Origin: Deltaproteobacteria bacterium
GTDB taxonomy: Bacteria; Desulfobacterota; Desulfobacteria; Desulfobacterales; JAABPS01
Direction of reading: 5' to 3'
Length of the DNA: 9,732 nucleotides
Assembly (NCBI GenBank): GCA_019309685.1
Contig: JAFDFT010000050.1
Span: 1-9,732 of the forward strand
Shown here: positions 1-7,486 of the stretch, in pieces
Position numbering within the stretch: position 1 is the first letter of the stretch
Layout of the letters: each line of letters starts with the position of its first letter
The notes under the pieces: generated by a model
Databases searched by the model: none
Told to the model about the DNA's origin: nothing
The model's input: only the letters and a program-made list of their open reading frames with translations
Made by a program: the position numbers and the translations under genes

Positions 1-1
1 A

Positions 2-625
2 GACGTTTTATCAATTAACTTTAAAGAACGGGAGCCAATTCGACAGATGATGCTGAACAAGGCGCCTAAATTTGGTAATGATGATGATTTCGCGGATGAG
101 ATCGCTCGGGAAAGTTGCAGCATTTTTCTAAAGGAGGTTAAGAATCACACTGATCACTGGGGCAGTGTTTATTATCCGGGGATTTGGTCAATCTACATGG
201 CCGTGGCCCTCGGTCAAACGGTAGGCGCCCTGCCCAGTGGACGTAAAGCCGGAGAATCCATGACCGAAGGCGTAGCCCCTTCAAGGGGTTGCGATAAACA
301 CGGACATACTGCTGCTGTAAATTCTGTGGCCAAGCTGGATCACCACCTAATGGAAAACGGCAGTATCTTCAACATAAAATTCAATCCTTCGACTTTCAAA
401 GAAAATAACATCTCAAATGTTACAGCTATCCAAAAATCTTTTTTCGAAAAGGGTGGGTTTCAGATGCAGGTAACAGTTGTGGACAAACAGACCCTTCTCG
501 ATGCTCAAAAGCATCCTGAAAAGCATCGCAACCTCGTGGTCAGGATCGCCGGTTATTGTGCCCACTTTACCGAGTTAAATCTGTCTATGCAGGAGCATAT
601 TATCCAGCGCACAGAACACTTTTAA
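2..625 (+). CDS. Glycyl radical enzyme (pyruvate formate-lyase family), C-terminal part
   Basis: This is the last 207 codons of a glycyl radical enzyme; the reading frame is open to the left edge, so the true start lies outside the window. The ATG at 47 is internal, because the residues before it (…FKEREPIRQ) and after it (MMLNKAPKFGNDDDFADEIA) form the conserved R-x-x-x-L-x-x-x-PKFGND block of the family. Next come a GALPSGRKAGE segment, a D-x-x-G-HTAAVNSVAKLDH segment and, near the end, VVRIAGYCA, which fits the glycyl radical fingerprint. The radical Gly is encoded at 551-553, 24 residues from the C terminus. These enzymes are cytosolic and oxygen-sensitive, and an AdoMet radical activase generates the radical. 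The catalytic Cys loop lies in the missing N-terminal part, so the substrate class (diol or choline lyase, fumarate-adding synthase, decarboxylase and so on) cannot be decided. Ser-to-Cys in the GYSA tetrad (here GYCA) is a small oddity. Confidence 0.93.
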   Translation, partial: DVLSINFKEREPIRQMMLNKAPKFGNDDDFADEIARESCSIFLKEVKNHTDHWGSVYYPGIWSIYMAVALGQTVGALPSGRKAGESMTEGVAPSRGCDKHGHTAAVNSVAKLDHHLMENGSIFNIKFNPSTFKENNISNVTAIQKSFFEKGGFQMQVTVVDKQTLLDAQKHPEKHRNLVVRIAGYCAHFTELNLSMQEHIIQRTEHF

Positions 626-660
626 ATACATTTACATTTTCAACATTAAAAAAAGAAATT

Positions 661-665
661 AGGAG
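661..665 (+). promoter_or_regulatory. Ribosome binding site of the serine hydrolase
   Basis: AGGAG lies 9 nt before the ATG at 675 and supports that start. The 49-nt spacer after the glycyl radical enzyme stop is AT-rich and holds no evident terminator, so the two genes may be cotranscribed. Confidence 0.7.
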
Positions 666-674
666 ATAAAGAAA

Positions 675-1910
675 ATGGAAGTTAATGAGTCGGTTGATAA
701 CGGTAATGTACACGGTTTTTGTGAGGCTGGTTTCGAATTGGTGCTCGATGAGTTTTTGCAAAATTTCAACGAACGATCCGAAGTTGGGGCAAGCGTTTGC
801 GTCCGGGTCGGAGATCAGACCAAGGTGGACCTTTGGGGAGGGCTGTCATCCCCGGAAGACAAAACGCCCTGGGAAAAAGATACTGTTTCAATAGTATTTT
901 CCTGCACCAAGGCTGCTGTGGCGCTCTGCGCGCATATCTTAGCCGATCGAGGAGAATTGGACCTATTTGCCCCAGTGACCGACTATTGGCCGGAGTTCGG
1001 TAAGGAAGGAAAAGAGGCAATCACGGTGGCCATGATGCTTAACCATTCAGCAGGGCTGCCTGCCTTTCGTGAGCCTATAAAGACAGGAGGCTATTATGAT
1101 TGGGACTATATGGTTAAGCGACTGGAAGAAGAGGCCCCTTTCTGGGAACCCGGAACCCGGAATGGTTACCACATGGTCAGCTTCGGCTGGACCGTGGGAG
1201 AATTGATCGCACGTGTGTCCGGTAAAACATTGGGGCAGTTTTTTTCAGATGAAGTGGCCAGTCCGCTTGGCCTCGATTTCTGGATCGGATTGCCAAAAGA
1301 AATTGAGACGCGAGTGTCACCGATCATCATTTTTGTCCCCAGCCCGGGTGAGCCGGTAACTGAGTTTGTGGAAAAACTGGTGTCAGATAAAACTTCTATC
1401 CAGTATCTGTCCTTTCTCAATTCAGGAGGCTTTGACGTCAATACTAAGGAAGCCCATGCTGCCATGATCGGCGGGGGAGGGGGCATCACTAACGCCCGAA
1501 GCCTTTGCGGTATGTATGTTCCTCTGTCAGGAGACGGCACTTATCAAGAAGGGCAACTGGTCAGCCAGGACACCATCGCCCGGATGCGCCAAATTTCCAT
1601 GGCCACCCAACAAGACGCCACCTTGCTCATCCCGTCCCGGTTTTCATTGGGCTTTATGAAATCAATGGACAACCGCCATCGGCCACTGGGCCATGTGGAA
1701 AGCCTCATCATAGGCGAAAAGGCTTTTGGGCACGGGGGCGCGGGCGGCAGTCTTGGTTTTGCTGATCCTGAATGCTCTCTGGCCTTTGCATATACCATGA
1801 ACAAAATGGGCTACGGCATCCTGTTAAACGAACGAGGCCAATCACTGGTTGATGCGACATACCGCTCTTTGGGATACCGCTCCAACCAAAGCGGCGTCTG
1901 GATCCGATAA
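675..1910 (+). CDS. Serine hydrolase, EstB/class C beta-lactamase-like
   Basis: This 411-residue protein belongs to the penicillin-binding-protein/class C beta-lactamase fold, in the branch that contains EstB-type carboxylesterases. The nucleophile motif S-x-x-K is Ser76-Cys-Thr-Lys79, almost the same position as in EstB. The second motif is Tyr165-His-Met-Val-Ser-Phe-Gly, and the third box is His353-Gly-Gly (GHGGAGG) followed by a SLGFADPE segment, replacing the KTG of true beta-lactamases. W54-GG and MLNHSAGLP (121-129) are also typical. No signal peptide or membrane segment is visible, so it is probably cytoplasmic. This argues against a beta-lactam resistance role and for hydrolysis of an ester, lactone or amide; the substrate is unknown. 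It follows the glycyl radical enzyme on the same strand and its stop is 9 nt from that of the convergent acyl-CoA synthetase gene. Confidence 0.9.
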   Translation: MEVNESVDNGNVHGFCEAGFELVLDEFLQNFNERSEVGASVCVRVGDQTKVDLWGGLSSPEDKTPWEKDTVSIVFSCTKAAVALCAHILADRGELDLFAPVTDYWPEFGKEGKEAITVAMMLNHSAGLPAFREPIKTGGYYDWDYMVKRLEEEAPFWEPGTRNGYHMVSFGWTVGELIARVSGKTLGQFFSDEVASPLGLDFWIGLPKEIETRVSPIIIFVPSPGEPVTEFVEKLVSDKTSIQYLSFLNSGGFDVNTKEAHAAMIGGGGGITNARSLCGMYVPLSGDGTYQEGQLVSQDTIARMRQISMATQQDATLLIPSRFSLGFMKSMDNRHRPLGHVESLIIGEKAFGHGGAGGSLGFADPECSLAFAYTMNKMGYGILLNERGQSLVDATYRSLGYRSNQSGVWIR

Positions 1911-1919
1911 ACTATTTGC

Positions 1920-3476
1920 CTACAGTCTTTCCCTCAGTTCCCTTTTCAGGATTTTCCCGGTAGGAGTTCTGGGAATCTCGTCCAGGAATATGATATCCGA
2001 GGGGATTTTGTAGTTCGCAAGCTGCTTGCCGCAAAAGGTTTGAATCTCCTCAGCCGAGGCTTCGTTGGCCGTATTGAGCACGACGAAGGCAGTAACAGTC
2101 TCCCCAAGTTTTTTGTCGGACTTGCCCACAACTGCCACATCTTTGATAGCAGGCATGGTGCTCATGACCCCTTCGATCTCTACTGGGTAGATGTTGACCC
2201 CGCCTCGAATGATCATGTCTTTGATCCGATCAACGATGAAATAGTATCCTTCTTCATCGCGAATTGCCACGTCTCCGGCAGTCATGTATTTGCCCTGATA
2301 GGCGTCGGAGGTGGCGTTTTGATTTTTGTAGTAGCCGTCCATCATTATGGAGTTATACATATAGAAAATACCGCGTTCGCCGTTTTGAACTTCTTTTCCG
2401 TTTTCATCATAGATGATCAGTTCGTTGTTGGCGAAGGCTTTGCCCACGCTGCCCGGCCGCTCACGCATTTCTTCAGGCGTGATGGCGGTGTTGAGGCCGG
2501 TCTCGGTTGCGCCATAATATTCGTACAGACAGGGGCCGAACCGGTCAAGAAATGCCAGCTTGTATTCTGGAAAAAGAGGCGCAGCACCGCAGATTACTGT
2601 TCGCAAGCTTGAGAGGTCAAGCTTATCAGTCACTTCTTTGGGGACTTCCAGCAGTCGGGTGACCATGGTAGGCACGAGATGGGTGGAGGTTACCTTATGT
2701 TTGTCGACCAGTTCAAGAAATTCCTGGGGATCGAAGCGTGGCTGGTAAAGCATGGTCCCGCCGAGGAGGAAGGTAATGGTGTGGAAGTAGGAGGGAGCGG
2801 AGTGGTACATCGGGCAACAGACCAGATGGATCTCGTCGGGTTCCATTTTAAAGAAGCTGATGGTAGAAAACAGATAATCCATAACTCCGTCCTTGGTCAC
2901 GAAATCGGTGCTTCTGGCCGCACCTTTGGGCATTCCGGTGGTGCCCGAAGTGTAAATCATGGAACTTCCGACTTCTTCGGCAGGTTCGAAGGTGTCCAGA
3001 TCGATGTCGGAAACATCGGTGAAAAGGCTTTCATATTGGCTGGTACCTTCAACGGCCGATTCTCCGAAAGAGATAAATCCGCCGGGTAGGATTTTCGTGT
3101 ACTTTTCTTTATGGGGTAGAATGTGGTCAGCGAATTCATGATAGAAAAACAATATTTTGGAATCGGAATTGTCTACAATAAATTCTATTTCAGGGGCTTT
3201 CATCCGATACCCGACCATAACCAGTCCCACCTCAAGATAGGTTAGGGCGTGGCCAAGCTCCAGAACCTCAGGAGCATTGTAGGACATAATCGCTATTTGG
3301 TCTCCCGCCCTGACGCCGAGTCCGTAAAGACTTTTGGCCAACAAACGGGCCCTGTTTCGTAGTTGGTCGTAGGTCAGGCTTCTTCCCATTCCGAGCAGCA
3401 CTGATTTGTCGGGGTGTTTCTCCCAGTTTATTTCGAGAAAATTCGGAGTTTCCTTTTTGGGTTGATTTTCAGTCAT
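1920..3476 (-). CDS. AMP-forming acyl-CoA synthetase (ANL superfamily)
   Basis: This 518-residue cytosolic adenylate-forming ligase should convert a carboxylic acid, ATP and CoA into acyl-CoA, AMP and PPi. The P-loop YTSGTTGMPKG begins at Tyr175. The YYGATETG box follows in the middle, then GDVAIRDEEGYYFIVDRIKD with the hinge Asp and Arg, IIRGGVNIYPVEIE, and the C-terminal RTPTGK motif with the adenylation Lys508. Length and motif order are those of FadD/CaiC-type ligases; the chain length or aromatic nature of the substrate cannot be read from the motifs. The ATG at 3476 is supported by AAGGAA about 7 nt upstream. The gene lies 114 nt downstream of the fused hydratase/dehydrogenase on the same strand, which suggests a shared beta-oxidation transcript. 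Confidence 0.95.
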   Translation of the reverse strand: MTENQPKKETPNFLEINWEKHPDKSVLLGMGRSLTYDQLRNRARLLAKSLYGLGVRAGDQIAIMSYNAPEVLELGHALTYLEVGLVMVGYRMKAPEIEFIVDNSDSKILFFYHEFADHILPHKEKYTKILPGGFISFGESAVEGTSQYESLFTDVSDIDLDTFEPAEEVGSSMIYTSGTTGMPKGAARSTDFVTKDGVMDYLFSTISFFKMEPDEIHLVCCPMYHSAPSYFHTITFLLGGTMLYQPRFDPQEFLELVDKHKVTSTHLVPTMVTRLLEVPKEVTDKLDLSSLRTVICGAAPLFPEYKLAFLDRFGPCLYEYYGATETGLNTAITPEEMRERPGSVGKAFANNELIIYDENGKEVQNGERGIFYMYNSIMMDGYYKNQNATSDAYQGKYMTAGDVAIRDEEGYYFIVDRIKDMIIRGGVNIYPVEIEGVMSTMPAIKDVAVVGKSDKKLGETVTAFVVLNTANEASAEEIQTFCGKQLANYKIPSDIIFLDEIPRTPTGKILKRELRERL

Positions 3477-3590
3477 GGTCTTTTCCTTTCGTAGGGTAGG
3501 TTTTCTGAATCATCTTTAGCACGATACATTACACGAACAAATCCGGCCATGGTGAACCGGTTTCGTTTATATCCGGATACGGTGGCCAGG
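3477..3590 (-). other. Spacer between fused beta-oxidation gene and acyl-CoA synthetase
   Basis: This 114-nt gap separates two co-directional genes. It holds a 10-bp perfect palindrome TATCCGGATA (3570-3579) but no GC-rich hairpin followed by a T run on either strand. Readthrough from the upstream gene into the ligase gene is therefore plausible. Confidence 0.4.
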
Positions 3591-5672
3591 CTAGGTTATA
3601 TCCTTAAAGCCTTTGCCCTCGGTGACCAGCTTATTGATCAGGGCGGCTGGTTCCCAGAAGTCGTCACCGTCTTGCTTCTGAAACTCCTTCAAGCGCGCCA
3701 TTACATTATCCAGGCCGATGGAATCTGCGTAGAACATTGGGCCGCCGCGATATACTGGCCACCCATAGCCGTTGACCCACACTACATCGATGTCACTGGG
3801 CCGGTAGCTCATACCTTCTTCAAGGATTTTGGCGCCTTCGTTAATCATCGGGTAAATACAACGCTGCAGGATCTCTTCTTTACTGAATTCCCGCCGTGCC
3901 TTGCCAATCTTTTCGGAAAATTCTTTGATGAGTTCCTCCACCATAGGCTCAGGACTCTTGGCGCGCGTCTGCGAGTCGTAGTTGTAATACCCAGCCCCTG
4001 TCTTTTGACCCCGCCTATCCATTTCACATAACCGGTCACGTACGGTTTCGCCCCTGGACTTACTCTTGTCCCAGCCAATGTCCAGTCCAGCCAGATCGCC
4101 CATCGCAAAGGGACCCATGGGAAACCCGAAATCGTACAGTACATCATCCACGTCCCACGGCATGGGGCCTTCAAAAATCATTTTCTGTGCCTGCACACCT
4201 CGCTGGGCCAGCATCCGGTTACCGATGAAGCCAGGGCAAACGCCCGATACCGCAGCCACCTTTCCGATCTTCTTGGACAGGGCCATGGTTGTAGCGAGTA
4301 CAGCATCCGAGGTCTTATCCCCGCGCACAACTTCGAGCAGTTTCATGACGTTGGCTGGACTGAAATAGTGATGGCCGATGACCATCTCCGGGCGTTTGGT
4401 TACCGAAGCAATTTCATTAAGATTCAGTGCCGATGTATTGCTCGCGAGAATTGCGCCTTCCTTCATGAATGAATCGAGCCTCGTAAATATCTCTTTCTTA
4501 AGATCCATATTCTCAAACACCGCTTCGACAACCAGGTCGCAACTGGAGATGTCCTCCATATTCAGGGTAGGCGTCAGTTTCGCCATCCGCTGTTCAACAT
4601 CATCCATGGTGATGCGGCCACGGCTCGCGCTTCGCTCGTAGTTTTTGCTCACAACGGCCAAACCCCGATCAAGGGCTTCCTGGGCTGTTTCAACAATGAT
4701 GACCGAAATGCCGGCATTAAGAAAATTCATGGCAATTCCACCACCCATGGTGCCTGCGCCTATGATGCCCACCGTATTCACAGGGATAAGCGCCAAGTCC
4801 TTGGGAAGGTTTGGAATCTTGTTGGCCTGGCGTTCGGCAAAAAAGTAGTAGCGCTGAGCAGCCGACTGCTGACCTGAGACCAGCCCCACAAAACGCTCCC
4901 GTTCGCCTTGAATTCCCTCATCAAAGGATTTTGAAACTGCATCTTCCACACACTGAACGATGTCCTCTGGCGCTTCGAAACCGCGAGTTTTACGTGCGAT
5001 GGACTTGCGGAACGTCGCAAACAGTTCGGGATCTTTCCTGGCCTCTTCGATTTTCCCGGTCGCGTCCCGCACCTTGACCAGCGGACGGCCTTCATCAGCC
5101 ACCTTCTTTGCAAAAGCGAGTCCGCCTTCCATCAGATCATCTACAATCTCATCAATAAGGCCACAGGCCAGAGCAAAATCCGCGTCTACCCGGTCTCCCG
5201 ATATCATCATCTCCAGTGACTTCTGCACACCCACCACTCGCGGGAGCCGCTGAGTGCCTCCTCCGCCAGGAAGGAGCCCCAACTTTACTTCCGGAAGTCC
5301 GAACTGCGCCGACGATACTGCCACGCGATAGTGGCAGCAAAGGGCTGTCTCGAGTCCACCGCCAAGGGCAGTGCCGTGAATTGCTGAAATAACGGGTTTG
5401 GAAGCACCCTCGATGGCCGCCTGAACCTTTGGTCCGGGTGTGCCTTTTGGAGGTTTTCCGAATTCACGAATATCGGCACCCGCGATAAATGTCCGACCCT
5501 TGCAAATGATAAGTACAGCCTTGACGGCATCATCCGCATCGGCCCTGGTTACCGCCTCATATAGGCCTGTGCGCACGCCAGCGCTCAATGCGTTTACCGG
5601 CGGGTTGTCTACGGAAACTACCGCCACGGCATCCCGCGTTTCCAAATCTACCATGTCTGTAATCGCAGTCAT
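3591..5672 (-). CDS. Fused enoyl-CoA hydratase / 3-hydroxyacyl-CoA dehydrogenase
   Basis: This 693-residue bifunctional beta-oxidation enzyme hydrates 2-enoyl-CoA and then oxidises the (3S)-hydroxyacyl-CoA with NAD. Residues 1 to about 190 are a crotonase domain: an oxyanion-loop GADI (65-68), HGTALGGGLE with Glu108, and GLPEVKLGLLPGGGGTQRLPR with Glu128. The two Glu are 20 residues apart, as for the catalytic pair of FadB. A helical linker (about 220-295, ending QRYYFFAERQ) leads to the Rossmann domain with GIIGAGTMGGG near 300 and SNTSALNL. HHYFSPANVMKLLE follows, with catalytic His435, then CPGFIGNRM, and last a second HCDH C-terminal module near 610-660 (VNGYGWPVYRGGP). Domain order and length resemble peroxisomal-type bifunctional enzymes more than full-length FadB (about 730). 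A strong AGGAGG lies 6 nt before the ATG at 5672. Confidence 0.95.
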   Translation of the reverse strand: MTAITDMVDLETRDAVAVVSVDNPPVNALSAGVRTGLYEAVTRADADDAVKAVLIICKGRTFIAGADIREFGKPPKGTPGPKVQAAIEGASKPVISAIHGTALGGGLETALCCHYRVAVSSAQFGLPEVKLGLLPGGGGTQRLPRVVGVQKSLEMMISGDRVDADFALACGLIDEIVDDLMEGGLAFAKKVADEGRPLVKVRDATGKIEEARKDPELFATFRKSIARKTRGFEAPEDIVQCVEDAVSKSFDEGIQGERERFVGLVSGQQSAAQRYYFFAERQANKIPNLPKDLALIPVNTVGIIGAGTMGGGIAMNFLNAGISVIIVETAQEALDRGLAVVSKNYERSASRGRITMDDVEQRMAKLTPTLNMEDISSCDLVVEAVFENMDLKKEIFTRLDSFMKEGAILASNTSALNLNEIASVTKRPEMVIGHHYFSPANVMKLLEVVRGDKTSDAVLATTMALSKKIGKVAAVSGVCPGFIGNRMLAQRGVQAQKMIFEGPMPWDVDDVLYDFGFPMGPFAMGDLAGLDIGWDKSKSRGETVRDRLCEMDRRGQKTGAGYYNYDSQTRAKSPEPMVEELIKEFSEKIGKARREFSKEEILQRCIYPMINEGAKILEEGMSYRPSDIDVVWVNGYGWPVYRGGPMFYADSIGLDNVMARLKEFQKQDGDDFWEPAALINKLVTEGKGFKDIT

Positions 5673-5701
5673 TTAAACCTCCTGCTTAATCACCCTGATT
5701 C

Positions 5702-5731
5702 ATTACAGCAAAACTTAGAATGATTGGTTAA
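5702..5731 (-). promoter_or_regulatory. Candidate sigma70-type promoter for the fused beta-oxidation gene
   Basis: Read on the - strand, TTAACC (5731-5726) and TGTAAT (5707-5702) are separated by 18 nt and match the -35 and -10 consensus at 4 and 5 of 6 bases. The start site would fall about 20-25 nt before the ATG at 5672, close to the AGGAGG. AT-rich DNA gives such matches by chance, so this is only a candidate. Confidence 0.35.
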
Positions 5732-5746
5732 AAACATGAAATCCTT

Positions 5747-5760
5747 TTAAAATATTTTAA
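5747..5760. repeat. Perfect 14-bp AT-only palindrome
   Basis: TTAAAATATTTTAA equals its own reverse complement. It lies just upstream of the candidate leftward promoter and could be an operator, but an AT-only palindrome in AT-rich DNA is weak evidence. Confidence 0.3.
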
Positions 5761-5815
5761 GTATCAAGTCCTCGAGGAAAAAATCAACCTGTTTTATTAT
5801 ATTAAAGGGACACAC

Positions 5816-5832
5816 ATTGTTTCAGAAACTAT
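5816..5832. promoter_or_regulatory. Imperfect 17-bp palindrome, possible operator
   Basis: ATTGTTTCAGAAACTAT has a perfect GTTTC-A-GAAAC core (5819-5829) plus two further outer pairs after one mismatch. Its size and its position in the divergent spacer fit a binding site for a dimeric regulator. No regulator gene is present in the window to match it with. Confidence 0.3.
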
Positions 5833-5926
5833 AACAGGCTATTACATATAACAAAATTAAACTATTAACTTAGAATGTTATGATATCAGCGAGGTGATGG
5901 AGGTAATTCAGGTATAAAAGGCCCAA

Positions 5927-6019
5927 TCAGCAAACCGCCTTGATATCCAGTTCTTCAGGGTTGACAAAAACCGATACCTCTCTTAAATAACCAATTTCTA
6001 AAAATTTAAACAATTTATG
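5927..6019 (-). pseudogene. Short protein-like open frame, possible gene remnant
   Basis: On the - strand a frame of 30 sense codons ends in TGA (5929-5927) and contains REVSVFVNPEELDIKA, which reads like the C terminus of a real protein rather than translated AT-rich spacer. It is preceded by TAG (6022-6020), has no ATG, and has no ribosome binding site before the only near-start codon (TTG, 6013-6011). I do not recognise the family. It could be a decayed fragment of a deleted gene or chance; it overlaps the candidate rightward promoter. Confidence 0.25.
5961..5988 (+). promoter_or_regulatory. Candidate sigma70-type promoter for the interrupted synthetase gene
   Basis: TTGACA (5961-5966, perfect -35) and TTAAAT (5983-5988, 4 of 6 for -10) are separated by 16 nt. 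This would give a leader of roughly 85 nt before the ATG at 6079. It is the best rightward promoter match in the spacer. Confidence 0.45.
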
Positions 6020-6067
6020 CTAAAAAAACACACTTAAACAATAATTTCCCGAGCAAAGGGACGTTTT

Positions 6068-6073
6068 AAGGAG
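6068..6073 (+). promoter_or_regulatory. Ribosome binding site of the interrupted synthetase
   Basis: AAGGAG lies 5 nt before the ATG at 6079 and fixes that start. Confidence 0.7.
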
Positions 6074-6078
6074 AACAT

Positions 6079-7485
6079 ATGTCTACCAATATCGTTGAAC
6101 AGCTTGATCCTATATTTAAACCTAAATCAATCGCCATCATTGGCGCAAGCAACGATCCCACTAAATGGGGGGGTCGGGTACTCAAACGGCTCCTTGAATC
6201 TCGTTTTCGAGGAAAGATCTATCCGGTCAATCCAAAGCAGATTGAGATTTCAGGATTCAGAGCCTATCCGGACATCCTAGATATACCCGATAGCGTTGAC
6301 CTGGCAGTTTTTACGGTTCGGGCGGCCGCTTTGCCCGGTGTAATGAGAAACTCTGTCAAAAAAGGGGTTAAGGGAGGGATTGTCATATCAGCTGATTTTG
6401 CGGAAACAGGCGATGAAGGGCAGGCCCTGCAGGACGAAACAGTCAAAATTGCAAGATCGGGCGGAATTCGATTTGTGGGTCCAAACGGTAACGGGGTATG
6501 GTCTTCATCAGTGGGGATGAATATGACACCGTTTCCCACACCGCTTGCGGGTGCTATGGCGTTCGTCAGTCAGAGCGGGATGTTCGGCGGGTTGGCTACA
6601 AGATCCTCATGGGCCAAGGGATTCGGCATGAGCAAATTTATCAGTATAGGAAACCAGGCGGATTTAACCATGTCTGATTATCTGTCATATCTTGCCGTGG
6701 ATGAGGACACCCATGTGATTGCCCTTTACCTGGAGGGTGTAAAAGATGGGCGGAATCTTATTAAAACAGCCGCAGAGGTGTCGAAAATAAAGCCGGTTCT
6801 GGTTATGAAAGGGGGAAGTTCAAAGCTGGGAGCAAGGGCGACCCTGTCTCACACGGCTTCGATTGCAGGGGAGGATAAAATTTTTTAAGCAATGTGCCGT
6901 CAGGCAGGACTCATCAGGGTTTCCCAGTTGGAGCACCTTTTCGTTATGGCCGAAGCCCTGATCAAACAGCCCTTGCCGGCAACAAACAGAATAGCCATTA
7001 TCGGTAACGGCGGCCAAAGCGTGACGATTGCCGACAATCTGGCGGCCCAGGGGCTTGACGTACCTGAGTTTCAGGACACGGACAAGGATAGACTGAAAAA
7101 CGTTCTTCCCCCTCACGCGCCGGTTCCACGCAATCCTCTAGACTTTGCTGCAGGGGCTGTAGACACGGCAGGCGAAGTTCATGTGGTTGATATGGTTGCC
7201 TCTCTTAATTATATAGACGGGATTATAACGAATGCGCCAATGGAGATGGTCTTTAAGGCCGCATCCTTTGGGGAACGTAAAAAAGTCTTGATAGACGCAT
7301 TGGAAGGCTTTTGCCGGATTCCCGAAAAGTATGGGAAACCGGTCATCACCCAGAAGGTGATGCCTTCTGAGACCGTTGCTGAGATGTTGAGGGATGCCCG
7401 CATACCCATGTATGACACTACAGAGGAATGTGCCCTTGCCATGTCCGCCCTGACTCGATATGCTGAGATAAAAAACAGGAGTTAA
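6079..7485 (+). pseudogene. NDP-forming acyl-CoA synthetase alpha-type protein, interrupted by in-frame TAA
   Basis: The gene encodes an acyl-CoA/acetyl-CoA synthetase (ADP-forming) alpha-subunit-like protein of 467 sense codons, broken at codon 270. Residues 1 to about 130 form the CoA-binding Rossmann domain (SIAIIGASNDPTKWGG, IYPVNPK). Residues about 150-290 are the succinyl-CoA-ligase-like domain (FVSQSGMFGG, ISIGNQADLTMSDYL, ALYLEGV), with the catalytic loop SHTASIAG and its phosphorylatable His258. After GEDKIF comes TAA (6886-6888). The same frame then continues with AMCRQAGLIRVSQLEHLF, the normal family sequence, and the third domain (IAIIGNGGQS, NPLDFAAGA). One base change from a GAA, CAA or AAA codon would explain the stop; no frameshift is needed. 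A re-start at ATG 6892 is conceivable: GGGGAGG ends about 18 nt upstream, which is too far for good use. The ATP-grasp half is absent from the window. The cause may be a real nonsense mutation or an assembly error. Confidence 0.88.
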
Positions 7486-7486
7486 T

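Larger units (their letters stand above)
5673..6078. other. Divergent AT-rich intergenic region
   Basis: These 406 nt separate the fused beta-oxidation gene (leftward) from the interrupted acyl-CoA synthetase (rightward). They hold candidate promoters for both directions, two palindromes (5747-5760 and 5816-5832), three TATAAC/TATTAAC-like direct repeats (5830, 5847 and 5863; spacing 17 and 16) and a short protein-like open frame on the - strand (5927-6019). No tRNA, riboswitch or intrinsic terminator was recognised. Confidence 0.7.

Noticed and set aside
47..625. A complete small gene starting at ATG 47
   Set aside because: The frame is open to base 2 and the residues on both sides of this Met form a conserved internal block of glycyl radical enzymes, so it is a truncated large gene.
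675..1910. Beta-lactamase resistance gene
   Set aside because: The KTG box is replaced by HGG, no signal peptide is seen, and the motifs fit EstB-type esterases better.
2040..2612. Long + strand open frame (190 codons) opposite the AMP-forming synthetase
   Set aside because: It lies wholly within the antisense of a well-supported gene, and its product has no recognisable motif.
3549..4031. Long + strand open frame (160 codons) at the end of the fused beta-oxidation gene
   Set aside because: It is mostly antisense to clear HCDH C-terminal domain sequence, with no ribosome binding site or family motif.
6886..6888. Recoded stop codon (selenocysteine or pyrrolysine)
   Set aside because: Selenocysteine uses UGA and pyrrolysine UAG; this is TAA, and the family has no special residue at this position.
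6877..6892. Programmed frameshift or transcript slippage at the T6 run before the TAA
   Set aside because: The coding frame after the stop is the same as before it, so a shift of one base would not restore the protein.
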